Positions 32,858 through 43,700 of a DNA stretch of 64,000 bases are shown here, one piece after another. A model generated the notes under the pieces. The model was not told the DNA's origin and did not search any database. It saw only the letters and a program-made list of their open reading frames with translations. The translations under genes were made by a program, and so were the position numbers. The DNA lies in contig QJNS01000003.1 of NCBI GenBank assembly GCA_004154925.1, forward strand, positions 372,001-436,000, read 5' to 3'. Source of the DNA: Monosporascus cannonballus (lineage: Eukaryota > Ascomycota > Sordariomycetes > Xylariales). The number at the start of each line of letters is the position of its first letter. Position 1 is the stretch's first letter.

Positions 32858-34148
32858 CTAACTGCCAGTTGACGTCGAGTGACATCGAGTGGGTATCTCG
32901 TACTCCCGTGGTCCTTCGGTGCAGAACAGAACCACGACCGAACTCTCATCTAGCCCCAAGTCCGCCTTAGCATCAGCGCAGACCCTCTTCAGAGCAGCAA
33001 GAGCAGCAGCCCCACAGGGCCCGGCAAGGACGTCCCTGTCCTTCAGCTCCAGGACAGCGCGATGCGACTCCGCGTCCTCCACGACGGCGCTCGCGTCGAT
33101 GCCGGCCTGTAAAACGGGCCAGGCCGTCGTCGACAGCGTCCCGCAGTTCATGCCGCAGCAGATGGTGTCCCCGGTGTCGATCGTCACGGGCCGGCCGGCC
33201 CGCAGCGACGCCATGAGACACGCCGCCGTCGTGGGCTCGACGGCGACGACCGACGCCCCGCCCAGCCTCTCGGTCCTCTCGGCGCTCTTGAAGTGCTCCG
33301 TGACCGCCTGCGCGATCGAGCCCGCGCCGCACGGCACAACGGCGTGCGTCGCGGGTTTCCCGCCCGTGGCGTCGAGGACCTGCCGCTCTGACTCGGCGAG
33401 CATTGTCGAGTACCCCTCCACGAAGTACTAATAATTACGTGTGAATGACCTGTATCCTTCCGGTAAACCCGTCGAAATGGCAGCCGAAGTTGGCCAAAAA
33501 GGAGAGACAAAGCAAGTTAAATCGTGCACTCACGCTAGGAATCGTTTCGTAGTTCCCAAAGCTCACATCCAGGACCAACAGCGCATTCCCATCCGACTCG
33601 GCCTCTGCCCACAAGGCCGGGATCAACTCGTCGTAACTTCCGTCGAGGACGACGACCTCCGCGCCCTCGCCCCTGATCGCCGCCCGCGTGGCCTCGGCCA
33701 TGAATCCCGGGACGTAGACCCGGACGGGGATGCCCATGTAGGCGGCCATGCGCGCGACGGCGCGTCCGCAGTTGCCCTCGGTGGCGGTCAGGAGGCGTAT
33801 CCCGGCATTTTTGGCCCTGGCCCCGAGGTCCTGTATCGAGATCGAGACCCCGCTTTCTGCGCCGTGGTCGGCCACCAGTCCCAGGCGCGCGGCCACGGCG
33901 CGGTAGACGGCCCACGACGCGCCCAGGATCTTGAACGCGGGCAGGCTGAACCGCGCGGACTCGTCCTTCAGGAGCACGTGGCCCAGACCGAGCGAGGCGG
34001 CGAGGTCCGGCAGGGCGCGCAGCGACGTCTCGGCGTAGTCGGGCAGGGTCCTGTGGAAGCTGAGGACCTGGGCCGAGGTCCCCGCTTGGCTCTTGCGAGC
34101 GGACGTCCAGGTGCGGGATTCCGGGTTGAGGTAGACAGCCTTTGACAT
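32858..34148 (-). CDS. Diaminopropionate ammonia-lyase-like PLP enzyme (fold type II)
   Basis: Two exons, 33,534-34,148 and 32,858-33,427. The 106-nt intron (33,428-33,533) has a GTGAGT donor and an acceptor in ATTATTAG. The nearer CAG would bring an immediate TAA. The product is 394 residues, near the length of bacterial YgeX. The PLP lysine is in RFSLPAFKILGAS (Lys73), with TATEGNCGRA (121-130) next to the cofactor, FGNYETIPS/YFVEGYSTM across the splice and a glycine-rich phosphate loop VPCGAGS. The family splits 2,3-diaminopropionate into pyruvate and ammonia. The bacterial catalytic Asp in TATDGN is Glu here, so substrate could differ. It is cytosolic by lack of a signal and divergent from the N-acetyltransferase. 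Confidence 0.85.
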
Positions 34149-34781
34149 CTTGCCAGGGTGTCTCTATTTGGGTTAGAACTTGTAGCTATGATACCAGTTA
34201 ATTGGTTATTAGGCTAGTGTGGCGGGCTGCAGTTGCAGGAACAATCGGTGCGGAAGGCAATTGGGTTGGCCGAGCGAGCCCCCGCTTGGACTCCGAGAGG
34301 CGTCGGGCAGGGTCGGCTAGCTCCGGGCCTGTTTGCGCCACGTTTCCACGGGGTTAATGTAACTACAATTCCGCGAGCTGAAACGGCTTTGACAGCAGAA
34401 GATTACATAAGAGTCTGACGTAACTTATTGTCGTGCTGATAGTATATTATTAAAAACCTCAACTTGAATGCTTAGTAATTTGGATTATTAACGATTTATC
34501 ACTAAGGGGGCCGATGACTCATAACCAGGTCGCTTAACCCATACCAAAAAGGGGGACCTTATAACTCTGGGTTGAGCTATGTAATATTTCAGGTTAGAAT
34601 GAAAGGCGTTACGTCTGCCTACTCTACTGGCCGATCTACAAATATGTCTAATGCTGATGTCGCGTCCACGCCGGGAACTCCTATTTTGCACTCAGGAGAT
34701 CTCTGACTCAATTATCACAGTCTGTTCTCAACCGAAAGCCTCTGGACATCGAGCCTACAAGGATCGAGATACAAGCACAAC
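34149..34781. promoter_or_regulatory. Divergent promoter region, ammonia-lyase-like gene and N-acetyltransferase
   Basis: 633 bp between opposite start codons. The middle (34,420-34,620) is AT-richer. No confident element is visible. Short ORFs here have no family resemblance. Confidence 0.45.
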
Positions 34782-35795
34782 ATGGCGGGCCGTCCCCGAT
34801 ACACCGAAGCGCAACTTGGGGAGTACTTCGACCGGGTCAGCCTGCCGACGCACCGGCGCCTGCTCTCCGTCTCCTCGCTGCCGGCCGCCGAGCAGCTCGC
34901 GCACCTGGGACTCCTCCTCAAACACCAACTCGTCAAGGTGCCCTTCGAGAACCTGACGCAGCACTACTCGTGGCACCGCGTCGTCGACGTGTCGCCGCCC
35001 CACCTCTTCAAAAAGATCGTGCACCAACCGGGCCGCGGCGGCTACTGCATGGAGGCCAACTCGCTCTTCCACACGGTGCTGCTGTCGCTCGGGTACGACG
35101 TCTACATGGCGGGGGCGCGCGTGTACGAGTCCTCCTCCGGGAGATACGGCGGCTTCACGCACTGCGTCAACATCGTGACCGTCGGCGGCGCGCGCTACAT
35201 GCTCGACGTGGGGTTCGGCGGCAACGGGCCCACGACGCCCGTGCCCCTGCGCGTCGACGATGCCGGCGCGGGTCAGGAGCTCCCGCACATCTCGCCGGCG
35301 CGCATGCGGCTGCGCCACGAGCCCATCCCGCAGCAGGTCAACCAGGGCGGTCGCGTGTGGATCTACCAGCACCACACGGGCGCCGAGGGCGCGGACTGGA
35401 CGCCCATGTACTGCTTCGTGGACGTCGAGTTCATCCTCGAGGACATCCGGGCCATGAACCTGGCCCCCTGGCGCGACCCCACGTCCTTCTTCGCGCGCCG
35501 CATCATCATGACGCGGTTCACGACCGACAGGGAGCAGGCGCCGGCGGCCGACGGCGGGGCGGGCCCGCGCTCAGCGGACGAGGAGGCTATCTCGGAGGGC
35601 GGGCTCGACGGTGCCATCATCCTGTTCGATGATACGCTGAAGTGGCGCCGGAACGGGGAGACGAGGCTACAGGTCAAGTTCAAGAGCGAAGAGGAACGGG
35701 TGGAGGCCCTGGAGCGGTATTTTAGGATCGTGCTTGACGAGGAGGATCGCGGTGCTATCCGAGGCACTGTGAGTGAGATTGGGGATGGGTGGTGA
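34782..35795 (+). CDS. Arylamine N-acetyltransferase family enzyme
   Basis: Intronless, 337 residues, complete. The catalytic triad is visible: Cys89 in RGGYCMEAN, His127 in GGFTHCVNIV and Asp142 in LDVGFGGNGP. The N-terminus has the typical helical bundle, with KVPFENLTQHY. The C-terminal domain holds an acidic, low-complexity insert (about 248-275) between FTTD and DGAIILFDD. NATs move an acyl group from CoA to aryl-amine nitrogen by a ping-pong mechanism in the cytosol. In Fusarium a malonyl-CoA-using member detoxifies plant benzoxazolinone products. Whether this enzyme does so cannot be read from sequence. GC content is high and no RIP damage is seen despite the flanking repeats. Confidence 0.92.
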   Translation: MAGRPRYTEAQLGEYFDRVSLPTHRRLLSVSSLPAAEQLAHLGLLLKHQLVKVPFENLTQHYSWHRVVDVSPPHLFKKIVHQPGRGGYCMEANSLFHTVLLSLGYDVYMAGARVYESSSGRYGGFTHCVNIVTVGGARYMLDVGFGGNGPTTPVPLRVDDAGAGQELPHISPARMRLRHEPIPQQVNQGGRVWIYQHHTGAEGADWTPMYCFVDVEFILEDIRAMNLAPWRDPTSFFARRIIMTRFTTDREQAPAADGGAGPRSADEEAISEGGLDGAIILFDDTLKWRRNGETRLQVKFKSEEERVEALERYFRIVLDEEDRGAIRGTVSEIGDGW

Positions 35796-37585
35796 TAGAC
35801 GTCTACTAATAGAGTGCTCGATTTGAAATGTGTTAGGGGGCTTGTTTAGATCGTCTAGTACAGCTATACTAGCAGGCTCTGAGCAAAATAATCGGGCCAC
35901 CCCTTAAGGTATTCAGGAGTTATATTATGAGAATCGAATAATCCATATCCGACTAACGACTATAACGTTATTCAATCTGAAAACAAAAAACCCTATTATT
36001 ATTCGATTTTACCAAAAGTAATTTCCTTAGGTACTTAATATGAAGATATAATGGCATTCAGATGCACCTTCGAAATCAGAGGTGGCCCAACGATTGCGTC
36101 CAGAGCCTAACTAGATACGCCGGACTACGTAAGTTATAACAAGCTATCAAAAAGAGGTAAAGTCTCTTAGAGCCCTGCAAGGTTCGAAGCAACTCAACCG
36201 AAGTCCATCGGTTGCGCAATCCGTTGCGCGACCGCCAAGGCCAATCCATCCCATTTGGGCTTAGAGTTTGTGGCCATCCATTCCGTTGAAGCTACCGTGG
36301 ATGCCATTATGTCCACACTAAGTGGACTGTGGCGTTGCACATACAATATGTCGCTGGGGTTCGGAATATGTAGTGTAGGCTTCAGCGGTGGAGGATGCCG
36401 GTGCAAGGCCCGGCCCAGGGGGGTTGTGTGGGGCTAAGTCTTTCCAAAGCGGTACATGAGCTTGCATACAAATATTAAGCAAATTTATGTACCTTCTAAC
36501 TTCCATAACTTCAACCGGTGCCATCCAAATGGAGATTTCGCCGGTTCCATCCATAGATTTCCAGGTGGTGGTGGATGGACGTCGACCTACTCCACGGAGG
36601 TGGTCGGTGGAGTAGATTGCGTTGCTTCGACCTCTGGACCCCTGCTCTGAACACAATATTAAGACAAGACGTCATACCTCGATGACGTCCAACGAGGCCC
36701 GAGTTAGCCTGTCAACGATAAGCTGAATGCCCCTTGGATTCCATGCTAGGTGACCAGCCCGGAGGGCTCTGGGACTACACAACTGTATGTACGCAGAAGT
36801 TGTGCGCTGTCTTACCCCTATTCTGACATAACTCAACCACCCCCGGCCGTTACTCGGGCCCGCATGGACGGAAGTAAAAATACGATAGGTTTCATATACG
36901 AACATTGATATAGAAAGTACGATGGTGCATACCCCTGATAAGAGCACGCACTAGACAAGCCTTCAGGGGTGTGGGGTTCAGTGGGATATAAAGAGCGATA
37001 CCTTCCTACAGCTTTCAGTAATATTTATATCCAGAACATGGAACGAAGGATATTACCCACTCCCTGGGTAGACGAGCCTCAACAATCCGCCAATTAATCC
37101 AGACTCCTGCGGAAAAGGGAAGAACAGAACTTCGCTGCACCCGTCATCTAGGTGGTGCTGTTAAGGAGCGACAATGTTTTGGCAATATCAATAACACCAA
37201 CACTATCCTAGCCTACTGGGTCTTCCCAACGGGGTCTCCCATGACCCAGCTCCTGACAGTGGAGATGTGAGAACTCGAGACAGAAGAAGGGGCTACCCTA
37301 CCAAGGATTTTTATGGGAACACGTATAGAGTAGGCCCAAGAGGTGTCATATTGAATTATACCAAAGCTATGGGGAAAGCTACGGACTTCCTGCAACTCCT
37401 TGGGGAATAGTGAGCTATATAGAAGAGCGAATAACCGCATTAATAAGCAGATTATTCAGCTATTAATCCATTATTTCCATGCTTAATCGAAGGATGAGTA
37501 ATAGAAAGGTATCAAACGGTATAGAAGTCCCACTTTCCCTAAGGAAACCTCCGGATTCCTAGAGACGATCTCCTTCTCTCACTGC
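35796..37585. other. Gene-poor region, nothing recognised
   Basis: Intermediate composition. Short ORFs on both strands (for example 36,318-36,656 and 37,213-37,440) show no motif or codon pattern I trust. A small inverted repeat lies near 36,588-36,616 (arms CTACTCCAC and GTGGAGTAG). Confidence 0.5.
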
Positions 37586-37905
37586 TTACGCGTTGTTGTA
37601 ATCTGCGCGAGTTTTCCCCTTGTAAAGTATCTTTCCTGGGGCGGTTTGGAATGCGGGCTGGGAGATCTCCACGGCTTGGCTGAGGTCGGCGACGGTTGGT
37701 TCCATCGGTGGGTGATCCGACTTGGCGGGGCACTGTCGAGTATGATGATGTCCGGTCTCGAAGAGGCAAAATCTGCACATCTTTGGCTCATGCTTCTTCT
37801 TTTCGTGGCAGCCTTTGCATAGGATGCATCGATATTTGTCATGGAAAAGGGCACCCCTAGCTAGGGTCTTCGGGTGATTGTTATTCCTTCCCGGAGCCCT
37901 ATATC
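37586..37905 (-). CDS. Cys/His-rich ORF, uncertain
   Basis: A minus-strand frame open from about 37,905 (after a TAG) to the stop at 37,586 reads a compact metal-binding-like region. Two CX2C pairs (CILC and CRFC) flank a His/Lys-rich linker, and GHHHTRQCP follows. The tail is ADLSQAVEISQPAF...GKTRADYNNA. The only ATGs lie inside (37,780 and others), so an upstream exon or decayed start is possible. It is on the same strand as the Ty3 fragment next to it but lies beyond the 3' end of that element's pol, so it is unlikely to be its gag. I do not recognise the family. Confidence 0.35.
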
Positions 37906-38479
37906 AGTGGATCGCCCACAACAAGTGGGATCAACGCTTCCTAGCTTTAGACAAGTCAATATACCCTCAAGAGCTGTGCACCTGATCCTTAGTAAGTGTG
38001 ACATGTGAGACATGGAGAAAGTGGGAAAGGTTGCAGGCGGTCGAAAAGAAAATCTCGTTACCAGGTATGTGATCAAGTGTTTGTTTTGCCAACAAATGTA
38101 GTTGTAGTGATATTTGTATTGGTATGCCACAACCGCATTGTTGTGACGCGAAATCTGTACGAGACGAACTTCCGCTGGGTTTGAATGCAGGGGAGTGCGC
38201 CCTATTGTTGGCAGGACATGTAGCTTAGATTAGACATTTTCGTGAGCAGGTAAGATCACCAGAGGTGTTTGTCCTGAGGAAGGTGCTTGCTCGTACTGCT
38301 GTCTGGGCTAGTGACGTTATGGGAGGTTCGGATCGGGAGATTTGGGTCCGTCTGCGGATTTATTGATGTTGGGAGACAATCCGATCCCCTCGCAGGGAGG
38401 AACGAGTGCCTGAGGGGCCTGGCCGGTCTTCTGTCGTGTGTTCGTTCGTTTCCGGATGCTCTGATCCGTTTGTGGTAGC
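37906..38479. other. Region beside a Ty3 fragment, nothing recognised
   Basis: Would correspond to the 3' untranslated region and LTR of the Ty3 fragment if these survive. I could not identify LTR ends. Confidence 0.4.
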
Positions 38480-39110
38480 TCACGGCGGCGCCCCCGGGTG
38501 CGTTTCTGGGCGGTGATGAATTTTTTTGTAAGTCTCAAGCAACTCCGGGACGTCTTCTCGTAGCATTGACTCCGGTTCCCAAGTGTCGTCGTTAGGCGTG
38601 TAACCGTACCAGCGGACCTTGTACTCCCGCCGAGTAGGTCTGCAGCGGTGGGTGAGAATCTGCTCGGCGATGAATTTCCTGACGCCTCGACTTAAGTGAG
38701 TCCGGGGTGTGAGGGGTGACGATGAAATTCGTCCGCCTTGGTGGGCATGAGATGGGTCATCGCGAACTTTGTTCTTCCATTGTAGGTGGGACGGCAGTTC
38801 CGGGCGAACGGTAAGTTCATTGATTACCTCAGTAACCCTAAACGGACCAGCATGGGAGAAAGATAGCTTCATTTAATTGTTCAAGTGGTAACCGTCTTAA
38901 AGATTTCCATCTTCGCCTGGGCCATCGGTGTCGCGTCCCAAGCCCCGTCGCGGAATTGTTGTTGGACCTCGCCGAAATTGCGGCTTAGGCTGGTCTTGGG
39001 GGAAGAAATAACTTAGCCTTGCGTCCGTAGAGGACTTCGAAGGGAGTCTGATTCGTAGTACTGGGGGTTGAGGTATTAAGGAAGTGGACGATGTATCTGG
39101 GCTCGGTGGC
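38480..39110 (-). pseudogene. Ty3-type integrase C-terminus and chromodomain fragment
   Basis: Reading right to left, the minus strand has TPFEVLYGRKAKL (about 39,050-39,010), a standard box at the end of Ty3 integrase cores. MAQAKMEIF follows (about 38,910), then KLSFSHAGPFRVTEVINELTV (38,872-38,810). A chromodomain follows (about 38,690-38,530) with REYKVRWYGYTPNDDTWEPESML. Frameshifts separate the blocks, and TGA plus TGA/TAA breaks lie near 38,880. Unlike elements A-D it is not AT-shifted, so it decayed by other means or is a single copy too divergent for RIP. Confidence 0.8.
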
Positions 39111-39537
39111 GATTTACAGGAACGATTTGGCTCCAGCAGTATTTGGGATCAGCCATGCGCGTAGGTTAGAGCTGTAGATATAGCGCATCTCACTGGCGGG
39201 AGGGTTTCATCCCTGAGAGTGCATTATCGGCAAGAGAGCAAGTAAGGTGCTGCTGCTCTGCAGCGTTCTTCCTCTTGAAGATGCTCGGGACACCCCAGAA
39301 GATCTCCCTGCATTGCTCACAAGAGGAGCTAGTCAACGGTGTTGTCAGCCGGCAGTGCTCAGCAAGAAGCCCACGTCAGATTCGCATGATTGTTCACTTA
39401 CAGTCGTTCTTCACACTTGAAGTGTTGCTGAATATGGGTGGGGTTGGTATTCCAATCGTGCTGGTCCCCTTCATCTAGTAAATATCCCTAGATAATTTCC
39501 AAAGATAGAATGCGCCTGACCAACCGCATTGGCCCGG
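39111..39537. other. Possible small spliced ORF, otherwise nothing recognised
   Basis: On the minus strand a short reading MKGTSTIGIPTPPIFSN (from 39,478), a GTAAGT and later a frame EIFWGVPSIFKRKNAAEQQ could be two exons, but no family supports this. The left part probably continues integrase remains. Confidence 0.3.
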
Positions 39538-39920
39538 TTACTTGAGCTCGAAGAACGCTGGGTTGGGCTGATGGCGCTTGATGAGATCCTCCATGACTTT
39601 TGATGAGACGAGGCCTATGAACCTTTCCTTCTCGTCGGGCTCTCCCGTATTAAAGCCGGAGTCCACTGCATCGGATACGAAGAGCGTCAAGCTCCTTGCC
39701 ATTCAAATCTGTACCAGGGTATTTTGGGGAAACAGATACGTGGTTTCATGAGGTCGATAGTTCGCAGTGCATGTTTTGGCCTTGACCGCTGTGGTTGCGA
39801 CTGTTTAGGCTCGAAGTGGATTGCTGCAACGTTGTACGCTCCAACATGTATTGGGCGGTGGTGCTCGAACTGGACTAGAATGTGTCCTCGAGTGCGATGT
39901 CACCGTTGCACTTGATGATA
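39538..39920 (-). pseudogene. Unrecognised broken gene, C-terminal part
   Basis: Three consecutive minus-strand segments read like real protein but in different frames. They are GDIALEDTF (about 39,890), then VQFEHHRPIHVGAYNVAAIHFEP to RTIDLMKPRICFPKIPWYRFEW (about 39,870-39,700), then SLTLFVSDAVDSGF to SSKVMEDLIKRHQPNPAFFELK with a TAA at 39,538. At least two frameshifts separate them, and TGA codons occur in place of likely CGA. I do not recognise the family. The coherence of the segments is the evidence for a gene relic. Confidence 0.45.
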
Positions 39921-40164
39921 ACCTTGATACACTTGATAAATTACTTGCGAGGCTGTCTTAATAATTGAGTATAGGGCTCCTTATGCAGGAGGGAATGGTG
40001 AAGACGTAACAATATCTACAAACTTCAGCGATGTCAGGTGCTCACTTGTACAGGGCGAGCTACTGTAGGTATGTGATCCACTAGAGTTGCAACATTCTAG
40101 CCCTTTCTGGATCAGGCTGAAGTATACACTCCATAGACAAAGTGAATGGTGCTTTTCGCCATAA

Positions 40165-40399
40165 CGTCAAATGTGTCACAGTTCAGCTGATCGGAAGATA
40201 AGGTTGCATAATGCGTGGTAAGTGATAATTGTTTTGACTAGAATTGAGATATAAAGGGTGGTGGCTTGGAAGCTGTGAGATCTGAAAACGCCGAAAAAGA
40301 TGCGGACACATATTATGGCGGAACATTATCAGATGTCATAAGACATTGGCGAGTTGCAGAAAAGCCCCAGGAAGAGATTCCCATTGACGGTGAGAAGAA
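40165..40399 (+). repeat. Dispersed repeat Rb, copy 2, left part (split by the hAT element)
   Basis: 40,165-40,290 matches 26,425-26,325 (reversed) and 62,945-63,050. The repeat resumes at 48,820 on the other side of the transposon, and its later part (49,012-49,079) matches 63,062-63,126, showing that the hAT element landed inside the repeat. Confidence 0.75.
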
Positions 40400-40407
40400 A
40401 TGACGCC
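40400..40407. repeat. 8-bp target-site duplication of the hAT element, left
   Basis: ATGACGCC, repeated exactly at 48,812-48,819. Eight-base duplications are typical of hAT transposition. Confidence 0.92.
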
Positions 40408-40418
40408 TAGGGTTTGCA
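40408..40418 (+). repeat. hAT left terminal inverted repeat
   Basis: TAGGGTTTGCA, the exact inverse complement of 48,801-48,811. Similarity between the ends stops after 11 bp. Confidence 0.9.
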
Positions 40419-40461
40419 CTACCCACCCACCCACGCTAAAAATTTTCACCCACGAATACCC

Positions 40462-40505
40462 ACGCACCCCTGCTAACCACCCGTAGGTGGTTAGCAGGGG
40501 TGCGT
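40462..40505. repeat. Perfect 20-bp-stem hairpin in the hAT left end
   Basis: Arms 40,462-40,481 and 40,486-40,505 are exact inverse complements around the 4-base loop CGTA (inner arms AACCACC and GGTGGTT). CTAACCACCCGTA recurs nearby at 40,529 and 40,561, so it may be a binding motif. Confidence 0.85.
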
Positions 40506-40723
40506 AAGTAAAATGAAATTACTCACGGACTAACCACCCGTAGGTACCCAAAATACAAAATGGTTAACCACCCGTAAGTACTTATTTATAACCAAATATT
40601 TATTAAATTAATATTATTAAATTAAATTTTATAAAAATAAAAACCTTATATAATATAAGACTGTAATTTATTATGTACTTTTTCAAGTATTAATACCTAA
40701 GCCAAAAACGCCTAACGCAATAC

Positions 40724-43700
40724 CGTATTAATCCGAATATTAATCATTTCGTATACAAAGTCGTACTAATCCGAATACTAATCCTTTATTTGTTTCTTTT
40801 TCTGTTTCTTTATTTGCTCTTACGGCAGATCAGATACATTTAAATCGTTAGAATTTCCTAAGATAAGTACATTTTTATATTCTTTTTCCAGAAATCGATT
40901 TATTTTTTACTTTTGTTAACGAATTTGCTGGCGGCGGATTGCCCTTTTTTTTTGCTAAGCAAAATATAACATATCTTATTATGCTCGGGTTTTTTCCAAC
41001 CGCTCTTAATATGTTCGGTTTCGGGCTTTTTATTATTTGGTTTTTCGGGCTTAACGTTTTTCCGTAATTTTATATATTACCTGAGCGGAAATGCCATATC
41101 CCGGCAAACCCATAAAACCTACAAATGCTATTATGCCCGTTATATAATAAATTAATTTTATATCTTTAATTATTAACGTAATGCGTTTATTATAAATACA
41201 ATAGAAGTTAACGGTTATAAACAATTAATACATAAATTAATACGTATATTATTAGCGTAAATATATTAATAAAAAAGTAATAAAAGTAATTTCGTTTACT
41301 TTTTATAAAACTTTTATAATTAACTGCTAAAATCGCAAATTTATTTTGCTAAATAAATCTTAAGTAATTTTACGTATAAAACATTAAAATAAGGCCTTAG
41401 ATGTTATAAAATTGGTATTTTTTTAATATCTGCGGATTTTTCGAAATATAATAGTTTAAACAAAAAAAATAAAATTAATTAAAAGAAAAGGAAAAAAAAT
41501 TATTAAGGCCTGATATACTTATTACCGGGCTTTTATCGTTTAGGCTTTTTAATCTTGCCGGTTATTTCTACAAAGGTTTTTTTAATTTTCGGTTTAGTTA
41601 TACCCTTATTTTTAGTTATATTTTTACTTTGGGATAAATATTTATTTCCGATATTTTTGGCTTACGATTATACGTATTAATCTAAATTAAAATTAATATA
41701 TCGATTAATACATAAATAAATACGTTAATTAATATAAGTATTAATTTATTAATTCTTACGCAGGCTATAATTAAAAAATTATTTATCGTATATAAAAAGT
41801 AATATTAAAATCGAAATTAATTAATTAAAATTAACCTCAAAATATAATTATATTAAAATACGACCGTTCAAAAATTTACAATATGTTATATATAAAATAA
41901 ATAAAACGAAATAAAGTTATTACGATATTTTAAGTAATTTATTTTTAGGTTTATTTTTTGGAAATTATTATTAATACGAAATTTTATATACATATATAAC
42001 AAATAACATATAATAAAAAATATATAAATTAAAAAAATTTTAAAAATAAAAAATAAATAAAAATAAAATATTTAATAATGTACAAATAAATTAATAGTAC
42101 GCTTATTTTTTGTTAATATAAATTTCCGAACGGATTATAATAATTTTTCAAAATTATAAGTCTTTTTTTCCGTATCCTTGCCGATCCAGTTATAACGTTT
42201 CCGATTTTCGTTTATTTTTTGGCACCTAAATTAGCTGGGGGTGGCGATAATTCAGGTTCCTGTCGTACGGTAATCTTATCGTAAACTTATTACCTTAGTA
42301 AAAAACCAACTATATTAAAAGTTATTCCGTTATCGATTTAAGGTATAACAGTTTAAAAAACGGGTTAAGAATTATTAATTTCGCCGGTAATAAAAACAGG
42401 ATAAATAATGTTTAAATCTTATTTTTCCGAAAATTTCGTATAAAAGATTTTTTCGATTTCTTTTTGCCGACGTTTTGCAATTTGGGCAAATTCGTTATTT
42501 TCGGTATAATCGTATCAAATATTAGGTAATAAATTTTTTAACTTATTTCGCAAATAAGATACGATAAAACAATTAATTTGAAATATAAAATGCATTAATT
42601 CGGAACGGTTATACAAATAAATTAATTTAATCCAACTTTATATTCGTTTTATTAATACGGCAATAATTTGCATATAAAAGTAATTACGAACAAATACGAT
42701 TAACTTAAGGAAAAACATTTTTATATTACGTAAAAATATAAAAATATTTTAATTAAAAAGTAAATTTACGTATTAATTAACGTATTAATCTTTATATCGA
42801 AAATTTATATAATTTACGTATTTCTAAATAATAATTAACAATTTGTTCCTAAGGCTAACCGTTACAAAAAATTAATAAGTTCGAAAAAATACGTTATTAA
42901 AAGTTAACAGGGGTATTATTAAGAATAAAATAAAAATAAAAAAAATATAAAAAAATAAATATTTTTTATGAAATTTTAACGTTATTAGTTATAATTTTCG
43001 ATAAATTTCGATTAATACGTTATTTACAAAATAATTTCGTTATGTTATTTTTATATTTCTTATAATAAAATTTATAAGCATTTTTAAAATAACAAATCGT
43101 TTTATCGCAGAAAAACTTTGTATAGATAATTAACCTAAAAACGTTTTTTACTTATCGAAATGGAATTCTATTTTCGAATCCGATAAAAAATATAAAAGTA
43201 TTACGAAAATAAAATAATATTTATTATTTTTAAACATTTTATTAATATAATAATAATAAAATTCAAAATAATTTTAAACGGCTTAAAGTAATCCTTTAAA
43301 ATAAGGTTACGATATATTAGCAGAAATTCAACCTTATATGTATTTTTCGCATTTACGAAAATGTTTTTTTATAGTTTTAAACCTTACAAAAACATAATTG
43401 TAATTCGTTTTTTTCGAAACGCTAAAAGGGTTATTAATAAGAAAAACGGTTTGTAAATGTTAATCAAATAATCGATAATATCCCAGGTAATTTCCGAAAT
43501 TTCGAAACCAATTATTTTTTCGCTATATATATAATCCTAAATTATAAGTCTTAATCGACGAATTCGGATAAATATATATATTACGGAATTTCAACAAATC
43601 CTTACGTTTCGAATAACCTGCAGTAATTTTTAAATATTTAAAATACTTTTTTCTTTAAAAACAACCTATATGCGCCTAAACCGCTATTGGCATTCGGTAT

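Noticed and set aside
33441..34145. 234-residue plus-strand ORF opposite the ammonia-lyase-like gene
   Set aside because: Antisense shadow. The minus strand carries the PLP lysine and glycine loop.
34755..35375. 206-residue minus-strand ORF opposite the N-acetyltransferase
   Set aside because: Antisense shadow without motif; the catalytic triad is on the plus strand.
36181..36191. GGTTCGAAGCA as a tRNA T-loop
   Set aside because: No matching acceptor stem, D-arm or anticodon arm upstream. No tRNA, rRNA or CRISPR array was found in the window.
40408..40418. TAGGGTT as a telomere repeat remnant
   Set aside because: Occurs once, is the exact inverse of the right end, and is flanked by an 8-bp duplication, so it is a transposon end.
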